In this document: positions 13,550 to 26,564 of the stretch, one piece after another | How positions within the stretch are numbered: position 1 is the stretch's first letter | How the letters are laid out: each line of letters begins with the position of its first letter | Assembly (NCBI GenBank): GCA_964036665.1 | Contig: OZ038527.1 | Location: 11,811,835-11,875,834, forward strand | Direction of reading: 5' to 3' | Source of the DNA: Gordius sp. MW1 | Taxonomy: Eukaryota > Nematomorpha > Gordioida > Gordea > Gordiidae | Length of the DNA: 64,000 nt | Notes under the pieces: generated by a model | What the model was told of the DNA's origin: nothing | The model's input: only the letters and a program-made list of their open reading frames with translations | The model's database searches: none | Made by a program: the position numbers and the translations under genes

Positions 13550-16500
13550 ATTTTTTTCGATTCTATGTGAAAGAGCGTAAAAAAATATATAAAAGCCAAT
13601 TTGAGAATCCTATTATCCTCGATTGACTTCCGAAAAGAGGTTTTAAGCTGCGAGAACTATCATTTTGACAAAAGACAACGTTTTATTGTTGCGATTAGTT
13701 TGTTGTATCGCAACGTGAGTGCTTAATTTTTGAAAATTGCTCTGTGCGATCATGATTTCAAAGTAATAGTTTTATGATTCTGATAAATTTTTACTTTTTA
13801 TCATGGAAACAACGTCTGAAAACGACAACTTTCATCGGATGAATACGGTTGAATAAAAAAATGTAAAAAATTTTGAGGTAAAAATATTCATTTTTTTCGA
13901 TTCTATGTGAAAGAGCGTAAAAAAATATATAAAAATAAGCCAATTTGAGAATCCTATTATCCTAGATTGACTTCCGAAAAGAGGTTTTAAGCTGCGAGAA
14001 CTATCATTTTGACAAAAGACAACGTTTTATTGTTGCGATTAGTTTGTTGTATCAAACGTGAGTGCTTAATTTTTGAAAACTGCTCTATGCAATCATGATT
14101 TAAAAGTAATAGTTTTCTGATTCTGATACATTTTTACTTTTTATCATGGAAACAACGTCTGAAAACGAAAACTTTCATCGGATGAATACGGTTGAAAGAA
14201 AAAAATGTGAAAAATTTTGGGGTAAAAATATTTGTTTTTTTCTATTCTATGTAAAAGAGCTTGAAAAAATATATAAAAGTAAGCCGATTTGAGAATCCTA
14301 TTATCTTCGATTGACTTCCGAAAAGAGGTTTTAAGCTGCGAGAACTATCATTTTGACAAAAGACAACGTTTTATTGTTGCGATTAGTTTGTTGTATCGCA
14401 ACGTGAGTGCTTAATTTTTGAAAATTGCTCTATGCGATCATGATTTCAAAGTAATAGTTTTTTGATTCTGATAAATTTTTACTTTTTATCATGGAAACAA
14501 CGTCTGAAAACGACAACTTTCATCGGATGAATACGGTTGAATAAAAAAATGTGAAAAATTTTGAGGTAAAAATATTCATTTTTTTCGATTCTATGTGAAA
14601 GAGCGTAAAAAAATATATAAAAGCCAATTTGAGAATCCTATTATCCTCGATTGACTTCCGAAAAGAGGTTTTAAGCTGCGAGAACTATCATTTTGACAAA
14701 AGACAACGTTTTATTGTTGCGATTAGTTTGTTGTATCGCAACGTGAGTGCTTAATTTTTGAAAATTGCTCTGTGCGATCATGATTTCAAAGTAATAGTTT
14801 TATGATTCTGATAAATTTTTACTTTTTATCATGGAAACAACGTCTGAAAACGACAACTTTCATCGGATGAATACGGTTGAATAAAAAAATGTAAAAAATT
14901 TTGAGGTAAAAATATTCATTTTTTTCGATTCTATGTGAAAGAGCGTAAAAAAATATATAAAAATAAGCCAATTTGAGAATCCTATTATCCTAGATTGACT
15001 TCCGAAAAGAGGTTTTAAGCTGCGAGAACTATCATTTTGACAAAAGACAACGTTTTATTGTTGCGACCAGTTTGTTGTATCAAACGTGAGTGCTTAATTT
15101 TTGAAAACTGCTCTATGCAATCATGATTTAAAAGTAATAGTTTTCTGATTCTGATACATTTTTACTTTTTATCATGGAAACAACGTCTGAAAACGAAAAC
15201 TTTCATCGGATGAATACGGTTGAAAGAGAAAAATGTGAAAAATTTTGGGGTAAAAATATTTGTTTTTTTCGATTCTATGTGAAAGAGCTTGAAAAAATAT
15301 ATAAAAGTAAGCCGATTTGAGAATCTTATTATCCTCGATTGACTTCCGAAAAGAGGTTTTAAGCTGCGAGAACTATCATTTTGACAAAAGACAACGTTTT
15401 ATTGTTGCGATTAGTTTGTTGTATCGTAACGTGAGTGCTTAATTTTTGAAAATTGCTCTATGCGATCATGATTTCAAAGTAATAGTTTTCTGATTCTGAT
15501 AAATTTTTACTTTTTATCATGGAAACAACGTCCGAAAACGACAACATTCATCGGATGAATACGGTTGAAAGAAAAAAATGTGAAAAATTTTGAGGTAAAA
15601 ATATTTATTTTTTTCGATTTTATGTGAAAGAGCTTGAAAAAATATATAAAAATAAGCCAATTTGAGAATCCTATTATCCTCGATTGACTTCCGAAAAGAG
15701 GTTTTAAGCTGCGAGAACTATCATTTTGACAAAAGACAACGTTTTATTGTTGCGATTAGTTTGTTGTATTAAACGTGAGTGCTTAATTTTTAAAAACTGC
15801 TCTATGCAATCATGATTTCAAAGTAATAGTTTTCTGATTCTGATAAATTTTTACTTTTTATCATGGAAACAACGTCTGAAAACGACAACTTTCATCGGAT
15901 GAATACGGTTGAAAGAAAAAAATGTGAAAAATTTTGAGATAAAAATATTTATTTTTTTCTATTCTATGTGAAAGAGCTTGAAAAAATATATAAAAGTAAG
16001 CCGATTTGAGAATCCTATTATCCTCGATTGACTTCCGAAAAGAGGTTTTAAGCTGCGAGAACTATCATTTTGACAAAACAACGTTTTATTGTTGCGATTA
16101 GTTTGTTGTATCGCAACGTGAGTGCTTAATTTTTGAAAATTGCTCTATGCGATCATGATTTCAAAGTAATAGTTTTTTGATTCTGATAAATTTTTACTTT
16201 TTATCATGGAAACAACGTCTGAAAACGACAACTTTCATCGGATGAATGAATAAAAAAATGTGAAAAATTTTGAGGTAAAAATATTCATTTTTTTCGATTC
16301 TATGTGAAAGAGCGTAAAAAAATATATAAAAATAAGCCAATTTGAGAATCCTATTATCCTCGATTGACTTCCGAAAAGAGGTTTTAAGCTGCGAGAATTA
16401 TCATTTTGACAAAAGACAACGTTTTATTGTTGCGATTAGTTTGTTGTATCAAACGTGAGTGCTTAATTTTTGAAAACTGCTCTATGCAATCATGATTTCA

Positions 16501-18341
16501 AAGTAATAGTTTTCTGATTCTGATAAATTTTTACTTTTTATCATGGAAACAACGTCTGAAAACGACAATTTCATCGGATGAATACGGTTGAAAGAAAAAA
16601 ATGTGAAAAATTTTGAGGTAAAAATATTTATTTTTTTCGATTCTATGTGAAAGAGCTTGAAAAAATATATAAAAGTAAGCCGATTTGAGAATCCTATTAC
16701 CCTCGATTGACTTCCGAAAAGAGGTTTTAAGCTGCGAGTACTATCATTTTGACGAAAGACAACGTTTTATTGTTGCGATTAGTTTGTTGTATTAAACGTG
16801 AGTGCTTAATTTTTAAAAACTGCTCTATGCAATCATGATTTCAAAGTAATAGTTTTCTGATTCTGATAAATTTTTACTTTTTATCATGGAAACAACGTCT
16901 GAAAACGACAACTTTCATCGGATGAATACGGTTGAAAGAAAAAAATGTGAAAAATTTTGAGATAAAAATATTTATTTTTTTCTATTCTATGTGAAAGAGC
17001 TTGAAAAAATATATAAAAGTAAGCCGATTTGAGAATCCTATTATCCTCGATTGACTTCCGAAAAGAGGTTTTAAGCTGCGAGAACTATCATTTTGACAAA
17101 ACAACGTTTTATTGTTGCGATTAGTTTGTTGTATCGCAACGTGAGTGCTTAATTTTTGAAAATTGCTCTATGCGATCATGATTTCAAAGTAATAGTTTTT
17201 TGATTCTGATAAATTTTTACTTTTTATCATGGAAACAACGTCTGAAAACGACAACTTTCATCGGATGAATGAATAAAAAAATGTGAAAAATTTTGAGGTA
17301 AAAATATTCATTTTTTTCGATTCTATGTGAAAGAGCGTAAAAAAATATATAAAAATAAGCCAATTTGAGAATCCTATTATCCTCGATTGACTTCCGAAAA
17401 GAGGTTTTAAGCTGCGAGAACTATCCTTTTGACAAAAGACAACGTTTTATTGTTACGATTAGTTTGTTGTATCGTAACGTGAGTGCTTAATTTTTGAAAA
17501 TTGCTCTATGCGATCATGATTTCAAAGTAATAGTTTTCTGATTCTGATAAATTTTTACTTTTTATCATGGAAACAACGTCCGAAAACGACAACTTTCATC
17601 GGATGAATACGGTTGAATAAAAAAATGTGAAAAATTTTGAGGTAAAAATATTTATTTTTTTCGATTCTATGTGAAAGAGCTTGAAAAAATATATAAAAAT
17701 AAGCCAATTTGAGAATCCTATTATCCTCGATTGACTTCCGAAAAGAGGTTTTAAGCTGCGAGTACTATCATTTTGACGAAAGACAACGTTTTATTGTTGC
17801 GATTAGTTTGTTGTATTAAACGTGAGTGCTTAATTTTTGAAAACTGCTCTATGCAATCATGATTTCAAAGTAATAGTTTTCTGATTCTGATAAATTTTTA
17901 CTTTTTATCATGGAAACAACGTCTGAAAACGACAACTTTCATCGGATGAATACGGTTGAAAGAAATAAATGTGAAAAATTTTGAGGTAAAAATATTTATT
18001 TTTTTCGATTCTATGTAAAAGAGCTTGAAAAAATATATAAAAATAAGCCAATTTGAGAATCCTATTATCCTCGATTGACTTCCGAAAAGAGGTTTTAAGC
18101 TGCGAGAACTATCCTTTTGACAAAAGACAACGTTTTATTGTTGCGATTAGTTTGTTGTATCGTAACGTGAGTGCTTAATTTTTGAAAATTGCTCTATGCG
18201 ATCATGATTTCAAAGTAATAGTTTTCTGATTCTGATAAATTTTTACTTTTTATCATGGAAACAACGTCCGAAAACGACAACTTTCATCGGATGAATACGG
18301 TTGAATAAAAAAATGTGAAAAATTTTGAGGTAAAAATATTT
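13550..18341. repeat. Higher-order repeat copy B, expanded to 14 monomers (4792 bp)
   Basis: Same marker order as copy A, but 680 bp longer. GAGATAAAAAT occurs twice (15936 and 16959), as does the GGATGAATGAAT deletion (about 16243 and 17265) and GAGTACTATCATTTTGACG (about 16735 and 17760). GACAATTTCATC and GTTACGATTAG each occur once. The period is measured from GTTTTATG at 13769 to 18561. Confidence 0.9.
17452..17478 (+). repeat. Satellite inverted repeat, paired-change form (HOR copy B)
   Basis: GTTACGAT at 17452-17459 and ATCGTAAC at 17471-17478, complementary as in copy A. Confidence 0.85.
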
Positions 18342-21300
18342 ATTTTTTTCGATTCTATGTGAAAGAGCGTAAAAAAATATATAAAAGCCAATTTGAGAAT
18401 CCTATTATCCTCGATTGACTTCCGAAAAGAGGTTTTAAGCTGCGAGAACTATCATTTTGACAAAAGACAACGTTTTATTGTTGCGATTAGTTTGTTGTAT
18501 CGCAACGTGAGTGCTTAATTTTTGAAAATTGCTCTGTGCGATCATGATTTCAAAGTAATAGTTTTATGATTCTGATAAATTTTTACTTTTTATCATGGAA
18601 ACAACGTCTGAAAACGACAACTTTCATCGGATGAATACGGTTGAATAAAAAAACGTAAAAAATTTTGAGGTAAAAATATTCATTTTTTTCGATTCTATGT
18701 GAAAGAGCGTAAAAAAATATATAAAAATAAGCCAATTTGAGAATCCTATTATCCTAGATTGACTTCCGAAAAGAGGTTTTAAGCTGCGAGAACTATCATT
18801 TTGACAAAAGACAACGTTTTATTGTTGCGATTAGTTTGTTGTATCAAACGTGAGTGCTTAATTTTTGAAAACTGCTCTATGCAATCGTGATTTAAAAGTA
18901 ATAGTTTTCTGATTCTGATACATTTTTACTTTTTATCATGGAAACAACGTCTGAAAACGAAAACTTTCATCGGATGAATACGGTTGAAAGAAAAAAATGT
19001 GAAAAATTTTGGGGTAAAAATATTTGTTTTTTTCTATTCTATGTAAAAGAGCTTGAAAAAATATATAAAAGTAAGCCGATTTGAGAATCCTATTATCTTC
19101 GATTGACTTCCGAAAAGAGGTTTTAAGCTGCGAGAACTATCATTTTGACAAAAGACAACGTTTTATTGTTGCGATTAGTTTGTTGTATCGCAACGTGAGT
19201 GCTTAATTTTTGAAAATTGCTCTATGCGATCATGATTTCAAAGTAATAGTTTTTTGATTCTGATAAATTTTTACTTTTTATCATGGAAACAACGTCTGAA
19301 AACGACAACTTTCATCGGATGAATACGGTTGAATAAAAAAATGTGAAAAATTTTGAGGTAAAAATATTCATTTTTTTCGATTCTATGTGAAAGAGCGTAA
19401 AAAAATATATAAAAGCCAATTTGAGAATCCTATTATCCTCGATTGACTTCCGAAAAGAGGTTTTAAGCTGCGAGAACTATCATTTTGACAAAAGACAACG
19501 TTTTATTGTTGCGATTAGTTTGTTGTATCGCAACGTGAGTGCTTAATTTTTGAAAATTGCTCTGTGCGATCATGATTTCAAAGTAATAGTTTTATGATTC
19601 TGATAAATTTTTACTTTTTATCATGGAAACAACGTCTGAAAACGACAACTTTCATCGGATGAATACGGTTGAATAAAAAAATGTAAAAAATTTTGAGGTA
19701 AAAATATTCATTTTTTTCGATTCTATGTGAAAGAGCGTAAAAAAATATATAAAAATAAGCCAATTTGAGAATCCTATTATCCTAGATTGACTTCCGAAAA
19801 GAGGTTTTAAGCTGCGAGAACTATCATTTTGACAAAAGACAACGTTTTATTGTTGCGATTAGTTTGTTGTATCAAACGTGAGTGCTTAATTTTTAAAAAC
19901 TGCTCTATGCAATCATGATTTCAAAGTAATAGTTTTCTGATTCTGATACATTTTTACTTTTTATCATGGAAACAACGTCTGAAAACGAAAACTTTCATCG
20001 GATGAATACGGTTGAAAGAGAAAAATGTGAAAAATTTTGGGGTAAAAATATTTGTTTTTTTCGATTCTATGTGAAAGAGCTTGAAAAAATATATAAAAGT
20101 AAGCCGATTTGAGAATCTTATTATCCTCGATTGACTTCCGAAAAGAGGTTTTAAGCTGCGAGAACTATCATTTTGACAAAAGACAACGTTTTATTGTTGC
20201 GATTAGTTTGTTGTATCGTAACGTGAGTGCTTAATTTTTGAAAATTGCTCTATGCGATCATGATTTCAAAGTAATAGTTTTCTGATTCTGATAAATTTTT
20301 ACTTTTTATCATGGAAACAACGTCCGAAAACGACAACATTCATCGGATGAATACGGTTGAAAGAAAAAAATGTGAAAAATTTTGAGGTAAAAATATTTAT
20401 TTTTTTCGATTTTATGTGAAAGAGCTTGAAAAAATATATAAAAATAAGCCAATTTGAGAATCCTATTATCCTCGATTGACTTCCGAAAAGAGGTTTTAAG
20501 CTGCGAGAACTATCATTTTGACAAAAGACAACGTTTTATTGTTGCGATTAGTTTGTTGTATTAAACGTGAGTGCTTAATTTTTAAAAACTGCTCTATGCA
20601 ATCATGATTTCAAAGTAATAGTTTTCTGATTCTGATAAATTTTTACTTTTTATCATGGAAACAACGTCTGAAAACGACAACTTTCATCGGATGAATACGG
20701 TTGAAAGAAAAAAATGTGAAAAATTTTGAGATAAAAATATTTATTTTTTTCTATTCTATGTGAAAGAGCTTGAAAAAATATATAAAAGTAAGCCGATTTG
20801 AGAATCCTATTATCCTCGATTGACTTCCGAAAAGAGGTTTTAAGCTGCGAGAACTATCATTTTGACAAAACAACGTTTTATTGTTGCGATTAGTTTGTTG
20901 TATCGCAACGTGAGTGCTTAATTTTTGAAAATTGCTCTATGCGATCATGATTTCAAAGTAATAGTTTTTTGATTCTGATAAATTTTTACTTTTTATCATG
21001 GAAACAACGTCTGAAAACGACAACTTTCATCGGATGAATGAATAAAAAAATGTGAAAAATTTTGAGGTAAAAATATTCATTTTTTTTGATTCTATGTGAA
21101 AGAGCGTAAAAAAATATATAAAAATAAGCCAATTTGAGAATCCTATTATCCTCGATTGACTTCCGAAAAGAGGTTTTAAGCTGCGAGAACTATCATTTTG
21201 ACAAAAGACAACGTTTTATTGTTGCGATTAGTTTGTTGTATCAAACGTGAGTGCTTAATTTTTGAAAACTGCTCTATGCAATCATGATTTCAAAGTAATA

Positions 21301-22453
21301 GTTTTCTGATTCTGATAAATTTTTACTTTTTATCATGGAAACAACGTCTGAAAACGACAATTTCATCGGATGAATACGGTTGAAAGAAAAAAATGTGAAA
21401 AATTTTGAGGTAAAAATATTTATTTTTTTTGATTCTATGTGAAAGAGCTTGAAAAAATATATAAAAGTAAGCCGATTTGAGAATCCTATTACCCTCGATT
21501 GACTTCCGAAAAGAGGTTTTAAGCTGCGAGAACTATCCTTTTGACAAAAGACAACGTTTTATTGTTACGATTAGTTTGTTGTATCGTAACGTGAGTGCTT
21601 AATTTTTGAAAATTGCTCTATGCGATCATGATTTCAAAGTAATAGTTTTCTGATTCTGATAAATTTTTACTTTTTATCATGGAAACAACGTCCGAAAACG
21701 ACAACTTTCATCGGATGAATACGGTTGAATAAAAAAATGTGAAAAATTTTGAGGTAAAAATATTTATTTTTTTCGATTCTATGTGAAAGAGCTTGAAAAA
21801 ATATATAAAAATAAGCCAATTTGAGAATCCTATTATCCTCGATTGACTTCCGAAAAGAGGTTTTAAGCTGCGAGTACTATCATTTTGACGAAAGACAACG
21901 TTTTATTGTTGCGATTAGTTTGTTGTATTAAACGTGAGTGCTTAATTTTTGAAAACTGCTCTATGCAATCATGATTTCAAAGTAATAGTTTTCTGATTCT
22001 GATAAATTTTTACTTTTTATCATGGAAACAACGTCTGAAAACGACAACTTTCATCGGATGAATACGGTTGAAAGAAATAAATGTGAAAAATTTTGAGGTA
22101 AAAATATTTATTTTTTTCGATTCTATGTAAAAGAGCTTGAAAAAATATATAAAAATAAGCCAATTTGAGAATCCTATTATCCTCGATTGACTTCCGAAAA
22201 GAGGTTTTAAGCTGCGAGAACTATCCTTTTGACAAAAGACAACGTTTTATTGTTGCGATTAGTTTGTTGTATCGTAACGTGAGTGCTTAATTTTTGAAAA
22301 TTGCTCTATGCGATCATGATTTCAAAGTAATAGTTTTCTGATTCTGATAAATTTTTACTTTTTATCATGGAAACAACGTCCGAAAACGACAACTTTCATC
22401 GGATGAATACGGTTGAATAAAAAAATGTGAAAAATTTTGAGGTAAAAATATTT
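18342..22453. repeat. Higher-order repeat copy C (12 monomers, 4112 bp)
   Basis: Standard-length copy, with GTTTTATG at 18561 and the next at 22673. It carries the full marker series, including GGATGAATGAAT near 21035, GACAATTTCATC near 21357, GTTACGAT at 21564 and GAGTACTATC near 21873. Private variants include AAACGTAAAAAA near 18652 and TGCAATCGTG near 18888. Confidence 0.9.
21564..21590 (+). repeat. Satellite inverted repeat, paired-change form (HOR copy C)
   Basis: GTTACGAT at 21564-21571 and ATCGTAAC at 21583-21590. Confidence 0.85.
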
Positions 22454-25400
22454 ATTTTTTTCGATTCTATGTGAAAGAGCGTAAAAAAATATATAAAAGC
22501 CAATTTGAGAATCCTATTATCCTCGATTGACTTCCGAAAAGAGGTTTTAAGCTGCGAGAACTATCATTTTGACAAAAGACAACGTTTTATTGTTGCGATT
22601 AGTTTGTTGTATCGCAACGTGAGTGCTTAATTTTTGAAAATTGCTCTGTGCGATCATGATTTCAAAGTAATAGTTTTATGATTCTGATAAATTTTTACTT
22701 TTTATCATGGAAACAACGTCTGAAAACGACAACTTTCATCGGATGAATACGGTTGAATAAAAAAATGTAAAAAATTTTGAGGTAAAAATATTCATTTTTT
22801 TCGATTCTATGTGAAAGAGCGTAAAAAAATATATAAAAATAAGCCAATTTGAGAATCCTATTATCCTAGATTGACTTCCGAAAAGAGGTTTTAAGCTGCG
22901 AGAACTATCATTTTGACAAAAGACAACGTTTTATTGTTGCGATTAGTTTGTTGTATCAAACGTGAGTGCTTAATTTTTGAAAACTGCTCTATGCAATCAT
23001 GATTTAAAAGTAATAGTTTTCTGATTCTGATACATTTTTACTTTTTATCATGGAAACAACGTCTGAAAACGAAAACTTTCATCGGATGAATACGGTTGAA
23101 AGAAAAAAATGTGAAAAATTTTGGGGTAAAAATATTTGTTTTTTTCTATTCTATGTAAAAGAGCTTGAAAAAATATATAAAAGTAAGCCGATTTGAGAAT
23201 CCTATTATCTTCGATTGACTTCCGAAAAGAGGTTTTAAGCTGCGAGAACTATCATTTTGACAAAAGACAACGTTTTATTGTTGCGATTAGTTTGTTGTAT
23301 CGCAACGTGAGTGCTTAATTTTTGAAAATTGCTCTATGCGATCATGATTTCAAAGTAATAGTTTTTTGATTCTGATAAATTTTTACTTTTTATCATGGAA
23401 ACAACGTCTGAAAACGACAACTTTCATCGGATGAATACGGTTGAATAAAAAAATGTGAAAAATTTTGAGGTAAAAATATTCATTTTTTTCGATTCTATGT
23501 GAAAGAGCGTAAAAAAATATATAAAAGCCAATTTGAGAATCCTATTATCCTCGATTGACTTCCGAAAAGAGGTTTTAAGCTGCGAGAACTATCATTTTGA
23601 CAAAAGACAACGTTTTATTGTTGCGATTAGTTTGTTGTATCGCAACGTCAGTGCTTAATTTTTGAAAATTGCTCTGTGCGATCATGATTTCAAAGTAATA
23701 GTTTTATGATTCTGATAAATTTTTACTTTTTATCATGGAAACAACGTCTGAAAACGACAACTTTCATCGGATGAATACGGTTGAATAAAAAAATGTAAAA
23801 AATTTTGAGGTAAAAATATTCATTTTTTTCGATTCTATGTGAAAGAGCGTAAAAAAATATATAAAAATAAGCCAATTTGAGAATCCTATTATCCTAGATT
23901 GACTTCCGAAAAGAGGTTTTAAGCTGCGAGAACTATCATTTTGACAAAAGACAACGTTTTATTGTTGCGACCAGTTTGTTGTATCAAACGTGAGTGCTTA
24001 ATTTTTGAAAACTGCTCTATGCAATCATGATTTAAAAGTAATAGTTTTCTGATTCTGATACATTTTTACTTTTTATCATGGAAACAACGTCTGAAAACGA
24101 AAACTTTCATCGGATGAATACGGTTGAAAGAGAAAAATGTGAAAATTTTGGGGTAAAAACATTTGTTTTTTTCGATTCTATGTGAAAGAGCTTGAAAAAA
24201 TATATAAAAGTAAGCCGATTTGAGAATCTTATTATCCTCGATTGACTTCCGAAAAGAGGTTTTAAGCTGCGAGAACTATCATTTTGACAAAAGACAACGT
24301 TTTATTGTTGCGATTAGTTTGTTGTATCGTAACGTGAGTGCTTAATTTTTGAAAATTGCTCTATGCGATCATGATTTCAAAGTAATAGTTTTCTGATTCT
24401 GATAAATTTTTACTTTTTATCATGGAAACAACGTCCGAAAACGACAACATTCATCGGATGAATACGGTTGAAAGAAAAAAATGTGAAAAATTTTGAGGTA
24501 AAAATATTTATTTTTTTCGATTTTATGTGAAAGAGCTTGAAAAAATATATAAAAATAAGCCAATTTGAGAATCCTATTATCCTCGATTGACTTCCGAAAA
24601 GAGGTTTTAAGCTGCGAGAACTATCATTTTGACAAAAGACAACGTTTTATTGTTGCGATTAGTTTGTTGTATTAAACGTGAGTGCTTAATTTTTAAAAAC
24701 TGCTCTATGCAATCATGATTTCAAAGTAATAGTTTTCTGATTCTGATAAATTTTTACTTTTTATCATGGAAACAACGTCTGAAAACGACAACTTTCATCG
24801 GATGAATACGGTTGAAAGAAAAAAATGTGAAAAATTTTGAGATAAAAATATTTATTTTTTTCTATTCTATGTGAAAGAGCTTGAAAAAATATATAAAAGT
24901 AAGCCGATTTGAGAATCCTATTATCCTCGATTGACTTCCGAAAAGAGGTTTTAAGCTGCGAGAACTATCATTTTGACAAAACAACGTTTTATTGTTGCGA
25001 TTAGTTTGTTGTATCGCAACGTGAGTGCTTAATTTTTGAAAATTGCTCTATGCGATCATGATTTCAAAGTAATAGTTTTTTGATTCTGATAAATTTTTAC
25101 TTTTTATCATGGAAACAACGTCTGAAAACGACAACTTTCATCGGATGAATGAATAAAAAAATGTGAAAAATTTTGAGGTAAAAATATTCATTTTTTTCGA
25201 TTCTATGTGAAAGAGCGTAAAAAAATATATAAAAATAAGCCAATTTGAGAATCCTATTATCCTCGATTGACTTCCGAAAAGAGGTTTTAAGCTGCGAGAA
25301 TTATCATTTTGACAAAAGACAACGTTTTATTGTTGCGATTAGTTTGTTGTATCAAACGTGAGTGCTTAATTTTTGAAAACTGCTCTATGCAATCATGATT

Positions 25401-26564
25401 TCAAAGTAATAGTTTTCTGATTCTGATAAATTTTTACTTTTTATCATGGAAACAACGTCTGAAAACGACAATTTCATCGGATGAATACGGTTGAAAGAAA
25501 AAAATGTGAAAAATTTTGAGGTAAAAATATTTATTTTTTTCGATTCTATGTGAAAGAGCTTGAAAAAATATATAAAAGTAAGCCGATTTGAGAATCCTAT
25601 TACCCTCGATTGACTTCCGAAAAGAGGTTTTAAGCTGCGAGAACTATCCTTTTGACAAAAGACAACGTTTTATTGTTACGATTAGTTTGTTGTATCGTAA
25701 CGTGAGTGCTTAATTTTTGAAAATTGCTCTATGCGATCATGATTTCAAAGTAATAGTTTTCTGATTCTGATAAATTTTTACTTTTTATCATGGAAACAAC
25801 GTCCGAAAACGACAACTTTCATCGGATGAATACGGTTGAATAAAAAAATGTGAAAAATTTTGAGGTAAAAATATTTATTTTTTTCGATTCTATGTGAAAG
25901 AGCTTGAAAAAATATATAAAAATAAGCCAATTTGAGAATCCTATTATCCTCGATTGACTTCCGAAAAGAGGTTTTAAGCTGCGAGTACTATCATTTTGAC
26001 GAAAGACAACGTTTTATTGTTGCGATTAGTTTGTTGTATTAAACGTGAGTGCTTAATTTTTGAAAACTGCTCTATGCAATCATGATTTCAAAGTAATAGT
26101 TTTCTGATTCTGATAAATTTTTACTTTTTATCATGGAAACAACGTCTGAAAACGACAACTTTCATCGGATGAATACGGTTGAAAGAAATAAATGTGAAAA
26201 ATTTTGAGGTAAAAATATTTATTTTTTTCGATTCTATGTAAAAGAGCTTGAAAAAATATATAAAAATAAGCCAATTTGAGAATCCTATTATCCTCGATTG
26301 ACTTCCGAAAAGAGGTTTTAAGCTGCGAGAACTATCCTTTTGACAAAAGACAACGTTTTATTGTTGCGATTAGTTTGTTGTATCGTAACGTGAGTGCTTA
26401 ATTTTTGAAAATTGCTCTATGCGATCATGATTTCAAAGTAATAGTTTTCTGATTCTGATAAATTTTTACTTTTTATCATGGAAACAACGTCCGAAAACGA
26501 CAACTTTCATCGGATGAATACGGTTGAATAAAAAAATGTGAAAAATTTTGAGGTAAAAATATTT
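22454..26564. repeat. Higher-order repeat copy D (12 monomers, 4111 bp)
   Basis: Marker order is identical to copy C. A one-base loss in the A tract (GTGAAAATTTTGGGG near 24140) accounts for 4111 rather than 4112 bp. A private variant GCAACGTCAGTG occurs near 23642. Confidence 0.9.
25675..25701 (+). repeat. Satellite inverted repeat, paired-change form (HOR copy D)
   Basis: GTTACGAT at 25675-25682 and ATCGTAAC at 25694-25701. The equivalent monomer of copy E (about 29786) has GTTGCGAT with ATCGTAAC, so one arm there is unchanged. Confidence 0.85.
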
